Shown piece after piece: positions 33,011-42,041 of a stretch of 64,000 bases of DNA. The DNA lies in NCBI GenBank assembly GCA_006969625.1, contig CP030885.1, forward strand, positions 1,178,001 through 1,242,000, given 5' to 3'. The notes under the pieces were generated by a model. That model was given only the letters and a program-made list of their open reading frames with translations, did no database searches and had not been told where the DNA came from. Each line of letters begins with the position of its first letter. Within the stretch, counting starts at the first letter, position 1. Source of the DNA: Rhodospirillaceae bacterium. GTDB taxonomy: Bacteria > Pseudomonadota > Alphaproteobacteria > Kiloniellales > DSM-21159. The position numbers and the translations under genes were made by a program.

Positions 33011-33091
33011 GGCGGGGCCTCGCTTCGCCTACAAGCGCATACTCCGGGCAACGCAGTCGGCCCGGCATCGCTCCGCGGGCGGCGAGGCCGA

Positions 33092-33325
33092 TCAGGCGAC
33101 GCGGCAGACAGTGGGGTTGGCGCGTGCGCGCAGGTGTCGGACCCGGGCCCGCAGAGCCTCCAGCGAGGAGAAGCTGACGCCGTCGAGCGAGGCGAGATCG
33201 GGGTCGGTCGTGAAGAAGATCAGGTTGTGTCCCAGGGACAGCGCCATACCCGCAGGTACGCCGTCGACGTCCAAGGGCTGCGTGTCGACCGAGGTAAAGG
33301 CGTCAGACGCAAACCGGTTGCTCAT
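33092..33325 (-). CDS. small conserved hypothetical protein
   Basis: A 77-aa protein starting at ATG 33325, with GGAGG 8 nt upstream. The sequence MSNRFASDAFTSVDTQPLDV, then LSLGHNLIFFTTDPDLASLDG, has a hydrophobic centre but no clear membrane span. I do not recognise a named family. Its ribosome site and codon use support a real gene. Confidence 0.6.
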   Translation of the reverse strand: MSNRFASDAFTSVDTQPLDVDGVPAGMALSLGHNLIFFTTDPDLASLDGVSFSSLEALRARVRHLRARANPTVCRVA

Positions 33326-33520
33326 GGATCGAGTTCCTCCCACGCCCCGCGCTTGTCGTCGTTATCGTCTGGCGGGTGCGCTCCCGACAGCCGGCCCTGG
33401 CGTTCATATGGTTGTTAGTATGTTGGCCTACAATGTGCATTGCGCCAAATCAATTTTGCATGCATGTGCCGTAAAATAACCGTAACAATGCGCCGGTGCT
33501 GTTGGCTGGCGAACCTTCGC

Positions 33521-33826
33521 TCAGCCGGTTCGCAGCGGGCTTTCGGCGAGATGGCCGTCGTAAGGGGCGAGCCCGGCACCTGCCGCCAGGCGCCTGGCCT
33601 CCGGCGTGCCCGGCCGCGCCGCGCTGCCGCGCCGGCGTAAGGCCAGCGCCACGAAGAGGCGCAGCGGTAGACGTACCTCCTCGACGGCGAGCATCCATCG
33701 CTGGGGGCCGGCCGGCAACTCGGCTTCGGCGAAGAGCCGGTCCAGACTGCGGCCACGTGCCGCGGCAGCCGCGGCCTGGAAGTCCTGCAACGTCAGTTCG
33801 GGCAGTTCGGGCATGCGCGTCACCAT
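33521..33826 (-). CDS. small hypothetical protein coupled to the VWA gene
   Basis: About 100 aa (MPELPELTLQDFQAAAAAAR early in the chain; LAVEEVRLPLRLFVALALRR in the middle). ATG 33826 is used; a GTG at 33835 overlaps the VWA stop (GTGA) and would give 104 aa with direct coupling. No family is recognised. It is the last gene of the HtrA/two-component/VWA group on the minus strand. The alternative that it is a chance frame cannot be excluded. Confidence 0.45.
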   Translation of the reverse strand: MVTRMPELPELTLQDFQAAAAAARGRSLDRLFAEAELPAGPQRWMLAVEEVRLPLRLFVALALRRRGSAARPGTPEARRLAAGAGLAPYDGHLAESPLRTG

Positions 33827-33831
33827 GTCCG

Positions 33832-34575
33832 TCACGGCGCCGCGCGGCCTTGAGGTACCTCAAGCGCGGCGTCTGCCGGAACGGCGCTGACCTGCGGGCG
33901 CCAGTCGATCTCCCGGATCAGCTTGCGGCGCAGCGCGGCGGCAAAGTCCTCGTAGTCCTGGGCCACCTCGACGAAGGCGGCGGGCCCGCCGATGACATGG
34001 CGACGATAGTAGTCGGCGAGGTCGGGGATCTCGTTCTGGATCGCCAGGCCGTTGACCGTCATGCCGCGCAGCGTGGCGACCGCGCGGCCCTGCTCGACCG
34101 CCAGCGTGAACTCGCGGAAGGCGGACTCGCGGCCGTCGCCGGAGACGTCGATCACCTGTCGGGTGCCGGCGAAGCCGTTGCGCTCGATCTCCCAGACCGC
34201 GTACTGGATCGCCTTGCCGATCCCGGTGCCGCCGGCCGGCAACTCGCGCGGCATCGCTGCGACCCGCGCGGCGAAGGCGGCGACGCTCGCCGGGTCGGAC
34301 AGCTCGGCCCAGGCCAGCGCCTGCTTCGGGCGGTTCGCCTCCGCCCACAGCATGACCGTAACGGCGATCCGGCCGAGCGGGCCGCCGGCGATGGCCGCGA
34401 CCACCTCCGGGTCCTGCAGCGCCGTCGCGATCCCGCGCATCTGCAAATCGTACTCCAGCGTATCGACGGATCCGGAAGCGTCGACGGCGAGCACCAGTTC
34501 CAGATCGACGCGCGTCTCGGCCTGGGCGGACAGGGCCGGCAGGCAGACGACCAAGGCGAGGAGCAGGCGGCGCAT
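33832..34575 (-). CDS. DUF1194 von Willebrand factor A domain protein, exported
   Basis: A 247-aa protein with a signal peptide (MRRLLLALVVCLPALSAQAE) and a VWA domain with the MIDAS start DLELVLAVDASGS at about residues 25-37. The core is DUF1194-like (YDLQMRGIATALQDPEVVAA, VIDVSGDGRES). ATG 34575 is preferred over a TTG at 34584. It overlaps or abuts the histidine kinase stop, so it may be made with the kinase and could sense or report envelope state; the link to the kinase is inference. Confidence 0.88.
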   Translation of the reverse strand: MRRLLLALVVCLPALSAQAETRVDLELVLAVDASGSVDTLEYDLQMRGIATALQDPEVVAAIAGGPLGRIAVTVMLWAEANRPKQALAWAELSDPASVAAFAARVAAMPRELPAGGTGIGKAIQYAVWEIERNGFAGTRQVIDVSGDGRESAFREFTLAVEQGRAVATLRGMTVNGLAIQNEIPDLADYYRRHVIGGPAAFVEVAQDYEDFAAALRRKLIREIDWRPQVSAVPADAALEVPQGRAAP

Positions 34576-34580
34576 GCCGC

Positions 34581-35972
34581 TCAAGATAGGGCGGCCGGCC
34601 CGCGTTCGAAGACCAGGCGCACGCGCAGTCCGGGGGCATTGTCCTCCAGCCGCAGTTCGGCATCGTGCAGCTTGGCGACGGCGGCGACCAGGGACAGGCC
34701 CAGGCCGCTGCCGGGCGCACGCCGGCTCTCGTCGAGGCGTACGAAGCGCTGCAGCACGGCTTGGCGGTCGCGCTCGGGAATGCCGAGTCCGGCATCGGCG
34801 ACGGTGAGCTCGACCCGCTCGGCATCGGCCCGGACGGCTAGGCTCAGGCGGCCGCCGGCGCCGCCGTGCTTGAGCGCATTGTCGAGCAGGTTAGAGAGCA
34901 TCTGCGCCAGGAGCTGGCGATGCCCGTAGATCGGCGCCGACACGGCGATCTCGCCGGTCCAGACGACGCCGGCCTCGCTGGCCGCCGGCTCGTAGAGCTC
35001 GCCGATCTCCTCGGCCAGTCGGGCGAGGTCGAGCGGCTCGAACTGTGCCTTGGCCGCACCGGCCTCGGCGCGGGCGATGGACAGGAGTCCGGCGAAGGTG
35101 GCGAGCAGGTGGTCCGCCTCGGCCAGCGCCTTTTCCAGCGCCTCGCGATAGGCGGCCGGGTCCTCGGGGCCACGCAGCGCCAATTCGATGCGGCCCTTCA
35201 GGCGGGTCAGCGGCGAGCGCAGGTCGTGCGCCAGACTGTCGCTGACCGTGCGCAGGCCGGTCATCAGCTCCTCGATGCGCTGCAGCATGGCGTTGAGGCT
35301 GTCGCTCAGGCGATCGAACTCGTCGCCGCTGCCGTCCTTCGGCATGCGTTGGGACAGGTCGCCGCGTATGATCTGCCGGGCCGTGCCGCTGACCTGCTCG
35401 ACGCGCTTGGCGACGTTGCGGCTGAGCAGCCAGCCGCCGCCGAGCCCGAGCAGCAGCGCGGCGCCCAGCGCCCAGCCGAGCGCCTCGACCAGCGCGCCGG
35501 CGTAGCGCGCGCGCGCGCCAAAGTCGCGGCCGACCAGCAGACGGTGCCCGCTCTGCAGGTCGAAGCTGCGCGCACCGACTTCGCGCGATTGCAGGCCACT
35601 TTCGGTGCGGCGTTGCAGCTCGAGCAACAGCCATTCGCCGTCGCCCTTCGCCGGCTCCGGCCAGGTACCCAGATTGCCGGCGAGCTTGCGGCCGTCGGGG
35701 CCGACCAGCAGGTAGACGCCGTCGGGGTCGCCGCCGTCGCCGGCGCGCCGCTCGATCGCCTCGACCAGGCCCGGCAGGCCGCCTTCGCGCGCCTGGTCGG
35801 CCAGGCCGCGCAGCTCGGCCGCTACGGTCTCGCCGACCTGGCGGTCGAGCATCGGCACGGTGCGGATGTAGACCCAGCCGAGCAGCAGCAGGACCGAGAC
35901 GGCGAAAAGGGCGAAGTAGATCAGCGCGAAGCGCGCGGTGGCGCCGGTGGGCAGCAGGCGAAAGCGCGCCAT
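34581..35972 (-). CDS. sensor histidine kinase
   Basis: The 463-aa kinase has an N-terminal membrane helix (about 14-36), a periplasmic sensor region (37-160), a second helix (161-184), HAMP (185-238), and HisKA with phospho-acceptor His249 in DSLAHDLRSPLTRL. The ATPase domain has N box NLLDNALKHGG, G1 VADAGLGIPERD and G2 GSGLGLSLVAAV. It would sense a periplasmic signal and phosphorylate the OmpR-type regulator encoded 10 bp upstream. Downstream is the VWA gene. The ligand is unknown. Confidence 0.95.
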   Translation of the reverse strand: MARFRLLPTGATARFALIYFALFAVSVLLLLGWVYIRTVPMLDRQVGETVAAELRGLADQAREGGLPGLVEAIERRAGDGGDPDGVYLLVGPDGRKLAGNLGTWPEPAKGDGEWLLLELQRRTESGLQSREVGARSFDLQSGHRLLVGRDFGARARYAGALVEALGWALGAALLLGLGGGWLLSRNVAKRVEQVSGTARQIIRGDLSQRMPKDGSGDEFDRLSDSLNAMLQRIEELMTGLRTVSDSLAHDLRSPLTRLKGRIELALRGPEDPAAYREALEKALAEADHLLATFAGLLSIARAEAGAAKAQFEPLDLARLAEEIGELYEPAASEAGVVWTGEIAVSAPIYGHRQLLAQMLSNLLDNALKHGGAGGRLSLAVRADAERVELTVADAGLGIPERDRQAVLQRFVRLDESRRAPGSGLGLSLVAAVAKLHDAELRLEDNAPGLRVRLVFERGPAALS

Positions 35973-35982
35973 GGGCGGGCGG

Positions 35983-36660
35983 TCAGTCCTCGGCCGAGAG
36001 CATGTAGCCGGCGCCGCGCACCGTGTGGATCAGCGGGCGCGCGAAGCCCTTGTCGACCTTCTGGCGCAGACGGCTCATGTGCACGTCGATGACGTTGGTC
36101 TGAGGGTCGAAGTGGTAGTCCCAGACGCCCTCCAGCAGCATGGTGCGGGTGACCACCTGGCCGGCATGGCGCATCAGGAACTCGAGAAGCTGGAACTCGC
36201 GCGGCTGCAGGTCGACCGAACGGCCGGCGCGCGTCACCTTGCGGCTCAGGCGGTCGAGGCTGAGGTCGCCGACGGTCAGCGTGGTGTCGGGCGCGCTCGG
36301 CCCGCGGCGCCGCGTCATCGACTCGACCCGCGCCAGCAACTCGGAGAAGGCGAAGGGTTTGGTCAGGTAGTCGTCGCCGCCGGCGCGCAGGCCGGTGACG
36401 CGGTCGTCCACCTGACCGAGGGCGCTGAGGATCAGCACCGGCGTTTCGATGCTGGCGGCACGCAGGGCCTCCAGCACCTTGAGGCCGTCGAGCTGCGGCA
36501 GCATGCGGTCCAACACCACGGCGTCGTACTCGCCGCTGGAGGCCATGTAGAGCCCGTCGCGTCCGTCCTCGGCATGATCGATCACATGGCCGGCCTCGCG
36601 CAGCCCCTTGGCCATGTAGTCCGCCGTCTGCGCGTCGTCCTCGATGATCAGAATGCGCAT
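35983..36660 (-). CDS. OmpR/PhoB-family response regulator
   Basis: A 225-aa response regulator: receiver domain with acidic pair Glu7-Asp8-Asp9 and phospho-acceptor Asp51 (VVLDRMLPQLDGL), and a winged-helix DNA-binding domain (about 125-222; LQPREFQLLEFLMRHAGQVV, NVIDVHMSRLRQKVDK). ATG 36660 (MRILIIEDD) is the family-like start; an in-frame upstream ATG adds about 24 residues. It lies between htrA and the kinase gene on the same strand, so it is the probable regulator of htrA. Confidence 0.95.
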   Translation of the reverse strand: MRILIIEDDAQTADYMAKGLREAGHVIDHAEDGRDGLYMASSGEYDAVVLDRMLPQLDGLKVLEALRAASIETPVLILSALGQVDDRVTGLRAGGDDYLTKPFAFSELLARVESMTRRRGPSAPDTTLTVGDLSLDRLSRKVTRAGRSVDLQPREFQLLEFLMRHAGQVVTRTMLLEGVWDYHFDPQTNVIDVHMSRLRQKVDKGFARPLIHTVRGAGYMLSAED

Positions 36661-36878
36661 GATCCGTCCGCTCCGCCCCTTGCTATAGGCGTGCAGGTCG
36701 GATTGTTCCAGCGTGCCGTCCGCGGTGGTCATGCCGGCTCCCCTTCGATGAGGCAGACAAAAGAAAACCGGCAAGGCCTGGGTGCAGGTCCAAGCGCTTG
36801 CCGGCAAGAGGTCGGGGTCGTGACTGACCCGGGACACTGGGTCGGACCGCTCCGTAGGCGGCCCGAGCGCACGCCACG

Positions 36879-38333
36879 TCAGGCGCGCGGCTTGACGCCG
36901 AGAAACAGCGGGTTGCCCGAGCGCTCCACAAGCATCAGGGCGGTGCGCTCGCCCTGAGCGGCCTCCTTCAGGGACTCGCTGACCGCGCGCGGCGTGGCGA
37001 CCTGCTCGTTGTCGACGCGGCGGATCACATCGCCGGGGCGCAGGCCGGCTTCGGCGGCCGGGCCGTTCGGCTCGACCTCGACGACGACCACGCCCTCGGT
37101 GCCGGCCGGCAGGTCGAAGCGCTCCCGGGTGGCCTGGTCGAGGCCGGCCAGGCGGGCGCCGAGGGCCTGGGAGGTCTGCTCCTCCTCTTGCACCTCCGGC
37201 TCGGCCTGCAGGCTGACCTGCTGCGGCTGCAGCTTGCCGATCTCGACGGTGACGCTGCGCATGGCGCCATCGCGCCACACCTCAACCTGCACGTCGCTGC
37301 CGACGGAGGTGCTGGCGACAACGCGCGGCAGGTCGCGCATCTCACCGATCTCCGTGCCGGCGAACTCTGTGATGACGTCTCCCTGCTGCAGGCCGGCGGC
37401 GGCGGCCGGGCCGTCGTCGACCACATTGGCGACGAGCGCGCCGCGCGGCGCATCCAGCCCGATCGCCTCGGCCAACTCCGGTGTCACCTGCTGCACCATA
37501 ACGCCCAGCCAGCCGCGCTCGACGCTGCCGCTGTCGCGGAGCTGCGCGATGATCGGCTCGGCCAGGTTGGAGGGGATGGCGAAGCCGATGCCGACCGATC
37601 CGCCGGACGGCGAGAAGATGGCGGTGTTGATGCCGATCACCTCGCCCTCGAGGTTGAACATCGGCCCGCCCGAGTTGCCGCGGTTGATCGCCGCGTCGGT
37701 CTGGATGAAGTCGTCGTAGGGGCCGGCATTGATGTTGCGGCTGCGCGCCGAGACGATGCCGGCGGTGACCGAGCCCCCCAGGCCGAAGGGGTTGCCGACG
37801 GCGACCACCCAGTCGCCGACCTCGACGCTGTCGGAATCGCCGAAGCCGAGCGCCGGCAGATCGCCTTCAGGCTCGATGCGCAGCAGCGCGATGTCGGTCT
37901 GCGGGTCGGCGCCGACGAGTTCGGCACCGTACTTGCGGCCGTCGTCCAGGGTCACCTCGATGTCGTCGGCGCCCTCGACGACGTGGTTGTTGGTGACGAT
38001 CAAGCCGTCCTCGTCGATGATGAAACCGGAGCCGACGCCGCGCACGGGGCGCTGCGGGCGCTGGCCCTCGGGCATCTCGGGGATGCCGAAGCGGCGCATG
38101 AACTCCTCGAACGGCGAGCCTTCCGGGAAGGGCAGGCCGCGCATCTCGCTGACCTCGTTCTGCCGTTCGGTCTCGACGAAGACGACGGAAGGGGCGACCC
38201 GCTTGACCAGCGGCGAGAAGCTCTCCGGCGCCGGCTTGGCGACCGCCGCTCCGCCGGAGACAAGAAGGACGCCGACGAGCGCTGCCGGCAGTGCAGAGCG
38301 CGCGGCGGATCGGATCAGGTGACGTGCTGACAT
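36879..38333 (-). CDS. degP: periplasmic serine protease of the Do/HtrA family
   Basis: A 484-aa Do-like protease: a signal peptide (1-32), catalytic triad His117 (TNNHVVEGAD), Asp147 (DPQTDIALLRIEP) and Ser221 (GNSGGPMFNLEG), then two PDZ domains (about 270-355 and 395-480). Between the PDZ domains is a Gln/Glu-rich linker. It degrades or refolds damaged envelope proteins. The two-component genes follow on the same strand after a 218-bp gap, as is usual for stress-responsive htrA in alphaproteobacteria. Confidence 0.95.
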   Translation of the reverse strand: MSARHLIRSAARSALPAALVGVLLVSGGAAVAKPAPESFSPLVKRVAPSVVFVETERQNEVSEMRGLPFPEGSPFEEFMRRFGIPEMPEGQRPQRPVRGVGSGFIIDEDGLIVTNNHVVEGADDIEVTLDDGRKYGAELVGADPQTDIALLRIEPEGDLPALGFGDSDSVEVGDWVVAVGNPFGLGGSVTAGIVSARSRNINAGPYDDFIQTDAAINRGNSGGPMFNLEGEVIGINTAIFSPSGGSVGIGFAIPSNLAEPIIAQLRDSGSVERGWLGVMVQQVTPELAEAIGLDAPRGALVANVVDDGPAAAAGLQQGDVITEFAGTEIGEMRDLPRVVASTSVGSDVQVEVWRDGAMRSVTVEIGKLQPQQVSLQAEPEVQEEEQTSQALGARLAGLDQATRERFDLPAGTEGVVVVEVEPNGPAAEAGLRPGDVIRRVDNEQVATPRAVSESLKEAAQGERTALMLVERSGNPLFLGVKPRA

Positions 38334-38519
38334 GGGGAGGCCGTCTCCACTCGGTGGTTCGGAACTGGCGAAGACATTAGCTGCTTGCGACTTACGCCCG
38401 CCTGTCCGACGCATTAATTCGCCGTAAGGTTCCCTTGCGGCACGGCATCCGGCGGCGCTTGGCAAGCCCCCGCCCGCCGGTGCAGACTTCCGTCGGATAC
38501 GATCTCGGAGTGACGCGGG

Positions 38520-39764
38520 ATGCGGGTGGCGGTTCTCGGCGGCGGCGTGGTCGGCGTGGCGGCGGCCTGGATGCTGCAGCGCGACGGCCACGCGGTCACG
38601 CTGGTCGAGCGGGCCGAGGGGCCGGCCAGCTTCACCTCCTTCGCCAACGCCGGTCTGGTCGCGCCGGGTCACGCCTATGCCTGGTCCTCCCCGAAGGCGC
38701 CCGGCATGCTGCTGCGCTCGCTCTGGCGCAACGACCAGGCGCTGCGCTTCAAGCCTGCGCTCGATCCGGCGTTGTGGCGCTGGACGCTGAAGTTCCTGCG
38801 CCAGTGCACCCTGGAGCGCGCCGCGCTCAACACCGCCCGCAAGGCACGCCTCTGCCTTTATTCCCAGGCGCTGCTGCACCAGGTGGTGGCGGACAGCGGC
38901 GTGACCTACGACGCGCGCGACGGCGGCCTGCTCTACCTCTATCGCAGGCCCGAGTCCTTCGTCGGCGCGCTCGAGAAGATGCGGGTGCTGATCGACCAGG
39001 GGATCGAGCTGCGCAGCCTCGATCCGCACGCTGCGTCTGAGATCGAACCGGCGCTCGCGCCGGCGCGCGGGCGGCTGGCCGGTGCGATCTACGCGCCGAG
39101 CGACGAGTCCGGCGACGCCCGCCTCTTCACCCTCGGCCTGGCGCAGGCCTGCGCAGAGCGCGGCGTCACCTTCCGCTTCGGCGAGACCGTGACCGGCTTT
39201 CGCATCGCCGGCGACCGGGTGGAGGCGGCGCGCACCGACAGGGGCGAGGTGGCGGCCGACGCCTTCGTCCTGGCGCTCGGCGTCTTCGCCCCGCGCCTGG
39301 CGCGCCAGCTCGGCGCGCGCCTGCCGATCTACCCGGTCAAGGGCTACTCGGTGACCCTGCCGGTCGCGGGGCGCAACAACGCGCCGACCCGAGGCGGCGT
39401 CGACGAGGACAACCTGGTCGCCTACGCCCGCTTCGGCGAGCGCCTGCGCATCACCGCGACGGCCGAGTTCGCCGGCTATTCGACCGCCCACAGGCCCGCG
39501 GACTTCCGGCACATGCTGGCGGCGGCGCGCGACCTCTTCCCCGACGGCGGCGACTGGGCGCAGCCGAGCTACTGGGCCGGGCTGCGGCCGATGACGCCGG
39601 AAGGCTCGCCGATCCTCGGGCGCGGGCGACACGCCAACCTTTACTACAACGTCGGCCATGGTCACATGGGCTGGACCATGGCCTGCGGAACCGCGAAGAT
39701 CGTCGCCGACCAGATCGCCGGGCGCCCCCCGGAGATTCCGCTCGACGGCATGACGCTGCACTGA
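38520..39764 (+). CDS. dadA: D-amino acid dehydrogenase, small subunit type (DadA-like)
   Basis: A 414-aa FAD-dependent oxidoreductase with the Rossmann motif VAVLGGGVVGVAAAWMLQ (3-20), SFANAGLVAPGHAYAWSSP and the C-terminal NLYYNVGHGHMGWTMACG, all DadA marks. It oxidises D-amino acids to keto acids and ammonia at the inner membrane. It precedes an Asp/Glu-racemase-like gene by 39 bp on the same strand, so both may act on acidic or D-amino-acid substrates. Confidence 0.93.
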   Translation: MRVAVLGGGVVGVAAAWMLQRDGHAVTLVERAEGPASFTSFANAGLVAPGHAYAWSSPKAPGMLLRSLWRNDQALRFKPALDPALWRWTLKFLRQCTLERAALNTARKARLCLYSQALLHQVVADSGVTYDARDGGLLYLYRRPESFVGALEKMRVLIDQGIELRSLDPHAASEIEPALAPARGRLAGAIYAPSDESGDARLFTLGLAQACAERGVTFRFGETVTGFRIAGDRVEAARTDRGEVAADAFVLALGVFAPRLARQLGARLPIYPVKGYSVTLPVAGRNNAPTRGGVDEDNLVAYARFGERLRITATAEFAGYSTAHRPADFRHMLAAARDLFPDGGDWAQPSYWAGLRPMTPEGSPILGRGRHANLYYNVGHGHMGWTMACGTAKIVADQIAGRPPEIPLDGMTLH

Positions 39765-39803
39765 CCCCCGATCGATCGCCCCCGCACAGGAGGGATTCCG
39801 CCG

Positions 39804-40619
39804 ATGGCCCCCGACTCCGCGCCGACGCTGCCGATGGCCGAAGACGCCCCGCGGGTGAACCTGGAGCACCTGCCGTTCACCACGGACAAGGGCGTCGGCT
39901 CGCTCGCGCAACTCGGCCTCGTCGTGCTTTCCACCGACGGCACGGTGGAATACGAGTACCGCCGCGTCCTGCAGCAGGTGCCCGGCGTCAGCCTGTTCCA
40001 CGCGCGCATACCTAACGACACGGCGATCACGCCGGAGACCTTGAAGGCGATGGAGGCGCGGATCCCGGACACGGCGCGCCTGCTGATGCCCGGCTACGAC
40101 CTGGACTGCGTCGCCTACGGCTGCACCTCGGCCTCCATGGTCATCGGGCCCGAGCGGGTGATCGAGCTGGTCAGCGAGGCGCGCGGGCCGAAGAGCGCGA
40201 CGAACCCGGCGACGGCGGCGCTGGCCGCCTTCCGGGCGCTCGGCATGCGGCGGATCGCGCTGCTGACGCCCTACGTACGCGAGGTCAACCAGATCATGCG
40301 CGGTTTTTTCCAGTCGCGCGGCGTCGGCGTGCCGGTGATGGGCTCCTTCAACGAAGGCAACGACCCCACCGTCGCCCGCATCGACGCCCAGTCGATCCGC
40401 GCGGCGGGCGAGCGGCTGGCCGGCGAGCCGGACGTCGACGGCCTGTTCGTCGCCTGCACCTCGGTGCGCCTCATCGATGCGGTCGAGGAAGTGGAGGCGG
40501 CGATCGGCAAGCCGGTGACCTCCTCGAACCATGCGCTGATCTGGCACAGCCTGCGGCTGGCCGGCGTCGATACGGCGCTTCCGGGGCTCGGCGAGCTATT
40601 CCGCAAACGCATGGCATAA
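39804..40619 (+). CDS. Asp/Glu racemase superfamily enzyme (maleate isomerase / arylmalonate decarboxylase / EutA-like)
   Basis: The 271-aa protein has the two catalytic cysteines of the superfamily: Cys107 in CVAYGCTSASM and Cys218 in LFVACTSVRLID. GTVEYEYRRVL and SATNPATAALAAFRALGMRR place it with maleate isomerases and related enzymes. ATG 39804 has GGAGGGA 8 nt upstream. It likely isomerises or decarboxylates a small dicarboxylate; the exact reaction is open. The DadA neighbour supports amino-acid or keto-acid catabolism. Confidence 0.85.
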   Translation: MAPDSAPTLPMAEDAPRVNLEHLPFTTDKGVGSLAQLGLVVLSTDGTVEYEYRRVLQQVPGVSLFHARIPNDTAITPETLKAMEARIPDTARLLMPGYDLDCVAYGCTSASMVIGPERVIELVSEARGPKSATNPATAALAAFRALGMRRIALLTPYVREVNQIMRGFFQSRGVGVPVMGSFNEGNDPTVARIDAQSIRAAGERLAGEPDVDGLFVACTSVRLIDAVEEVEAAIGKPVTSSNHALIWHSLRLAGVDTALPGLGELFRKRMA

Positions 40620-40741
40620 ATCCCGCTAGCGAGTTGCGTTTTCTCCGCTGGGATGCATTATGTCGCCTAGCCCCTGGCAGGGCGCACGATTCTTTCGCGT
40701 GGGGCGGCTCGCGCGGAACCCGAAAAAGCACGCGAGAACGA

Positions 40742-40761
40742 GGGAACGCTCGAACGTTCCC
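40742..40761. promoter_or_regulatory. GGGAACG-N6-CGTTCCC inverted repeat upstream of the PHB depolymerase
   Basis: Seven-base arms (40742-40748 and 40755-40761) flank CTCGAA, and GAACGTTC within it is itself palindromic. It ends about 25 bp before the ATG, in the expected promoter/leader, so it could be an operator or a leader stem affecting translation. Confidence 0.35.
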
Positions 40762-40786
40762 CGCGTGAACAGGCGCGAGGACCTTG

Positions 40787-42007
40787 ATGCTCTATTCGCT
40801 TTACGAGTTTCAGCACATCGCCATGACGCCGTGGCGGATGATGTCGGAGACGGCGCGCGAGCTGCTGACCCATCCGCTGGTGCCGATGACCCACACCCAC
40901 CTGGGGCGCAGCTTGGTCGCCGGGCTCGAGGTGATCGATTCGGCGACGCGGCATCGGGGCAAGCCGGATTGGGGCTTGACCCACACCCGCATCGACGGCC
41001 GTGACGTGCCGCTGCGCATCGAACGCACCGGCGGGACGCCTTTCTGCGACCTGCTGCACTTCCGCCGCGTCGACGCCGGCCGCAGCGACCCGAAGATCCT
41101 GCTGGTGGCGCCGATGAGCGGCCATCACGCCACCTTGCTGCGCGGTACGATCGAGGCGCTGGTGCCCGACCACGAGGTCTACGTCACCGACTGGATCGAC
41201 GCGCGTCTGGTGCCGAGCGAGGCCGGCGACTTCGGGCTGGAGGACTACCTCGACACGCTGATCGGCTTCATGAAGCGACTGTCGCCCGACCTCAACGTCA
41301 TGGCCGTGTGCCAGCCGGCGCCCTTGGTGCTGGCGGCGATCTCTTTGCTGGCCCAGGGCGACGACCCGGCGCAGCCGAACGCGATGATCCTGATGGGCGG
41401 CCCCGTCGATACGCGCGCGGCGCCGACGGCGGTGACACGCTTTGCCGAGAGTCGCAGCCTGTCGTGGTTCGAGCGCTCCCTGATCGCCGACGTGCCCGCC
41501 TACTACCCGGGCGGCGGCCGGCGGGTCTATCCGGGCTTCCTGCAGCTCGGCGGCTTCATCTCGATGAACCCGTCGCGGCACTTCGAGTCCCACTTGAAGG
41601 CCTTCCATCACCTGGTGGAGGGCGACGGCGACTCGGTGGAGGCGCACAACCGCTTCTACGACGAGTACCTGGCGGTCATGGACGTGCCGGCGGATTATTA
41701 CCTCGAGACGGTCGACCAGGTCTTCAAGCGCCATACTCTGCCGAGCGGCACGATGACCTGGCGCGGCGAGAGGGTCGACCCCGGCGCGATCTCCAGGACC
41801 GCGCTGATGACCGTCGAGGGCGAACTGGACGACATCTCGGCACCCGGCCAGACCATCGCCGCGCACGCCATGTGCTCCGGCCTCGACCAGGCCAAGCACG
41901 AGAACCTGCTGCAGCCGGGCGTCGGCCACTACGGCATCTTCAACGGCCGGCGCTGGCGCGAGAAGATCAAGCCGGCGATCGCCGGCTTCGTGCGCGAGCA
42001 CGCCTGA
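40787..42007 (+). CDS. phaZ: intracellular polyhydroxybutyrate depolymerase
   Basis: A 406-aa protein of the intracellular PHB depolymerase family: MLYSLYEFQHIAM at the start, FCDLLHF, VYVTDWIDARLVP and the lipase-like box VCQPAPL with Cys as nucleophile, in place of the usual Ser. GELDDISAPGQT and HYGIFNGRRW give the acid and His. It degrades PHB granules to free 3-hydroxybutyrate. ATG 40787 was chosen. The presence of the gene indicates that the organism stores PHB. Confidence 0.94.
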   Translation: MLYSLYEFQHIAMTPWRMMSETARELLTHPLVPMTHTHLGRSLVAGLEVIDSATRHRGKPDWGLTHTRIDGRDVPLRIERTGGTPFCDLLHFRRVDAGRSDPKILLVAPMSGHHATLLRGTIEALVPDHEVYVTDWIDARLVPSEAGDFGLEDYLDTLIGFMKRLSPDLNVMAVCQPAPLVLAAISLLAQGDDPAQPNAMILMGGPVDTRAAPTAVTRFAESRSLSWFERSLIADVPAYYPGGGRRVYPGFLQLGGFISMNPSRHFESHLKAFHHLVEGDGDSVEAHNRFYDEYLAVMDVPADYYLETVDQVFKRHTLPSGTMTWRGERVDPGAISRTALMTVEGELDDISAPGQTIAAHAMCSGLDQAKHENLLQPGVGHYGIFNGRRWREKIKPAIAGFVREHA

Positions 42008-42041
42008 GGTCTTGCCTACGCACGGCCTAAGCGTGTTGCCG

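Noticed and set aside
38334..40547. Long 5' extension of the HtrA frame to 1,222 codons
   Set aside because: The extension is antisense to dadA and the racemase-like gene. The signal peptide at ATG 38333 marks the true start.
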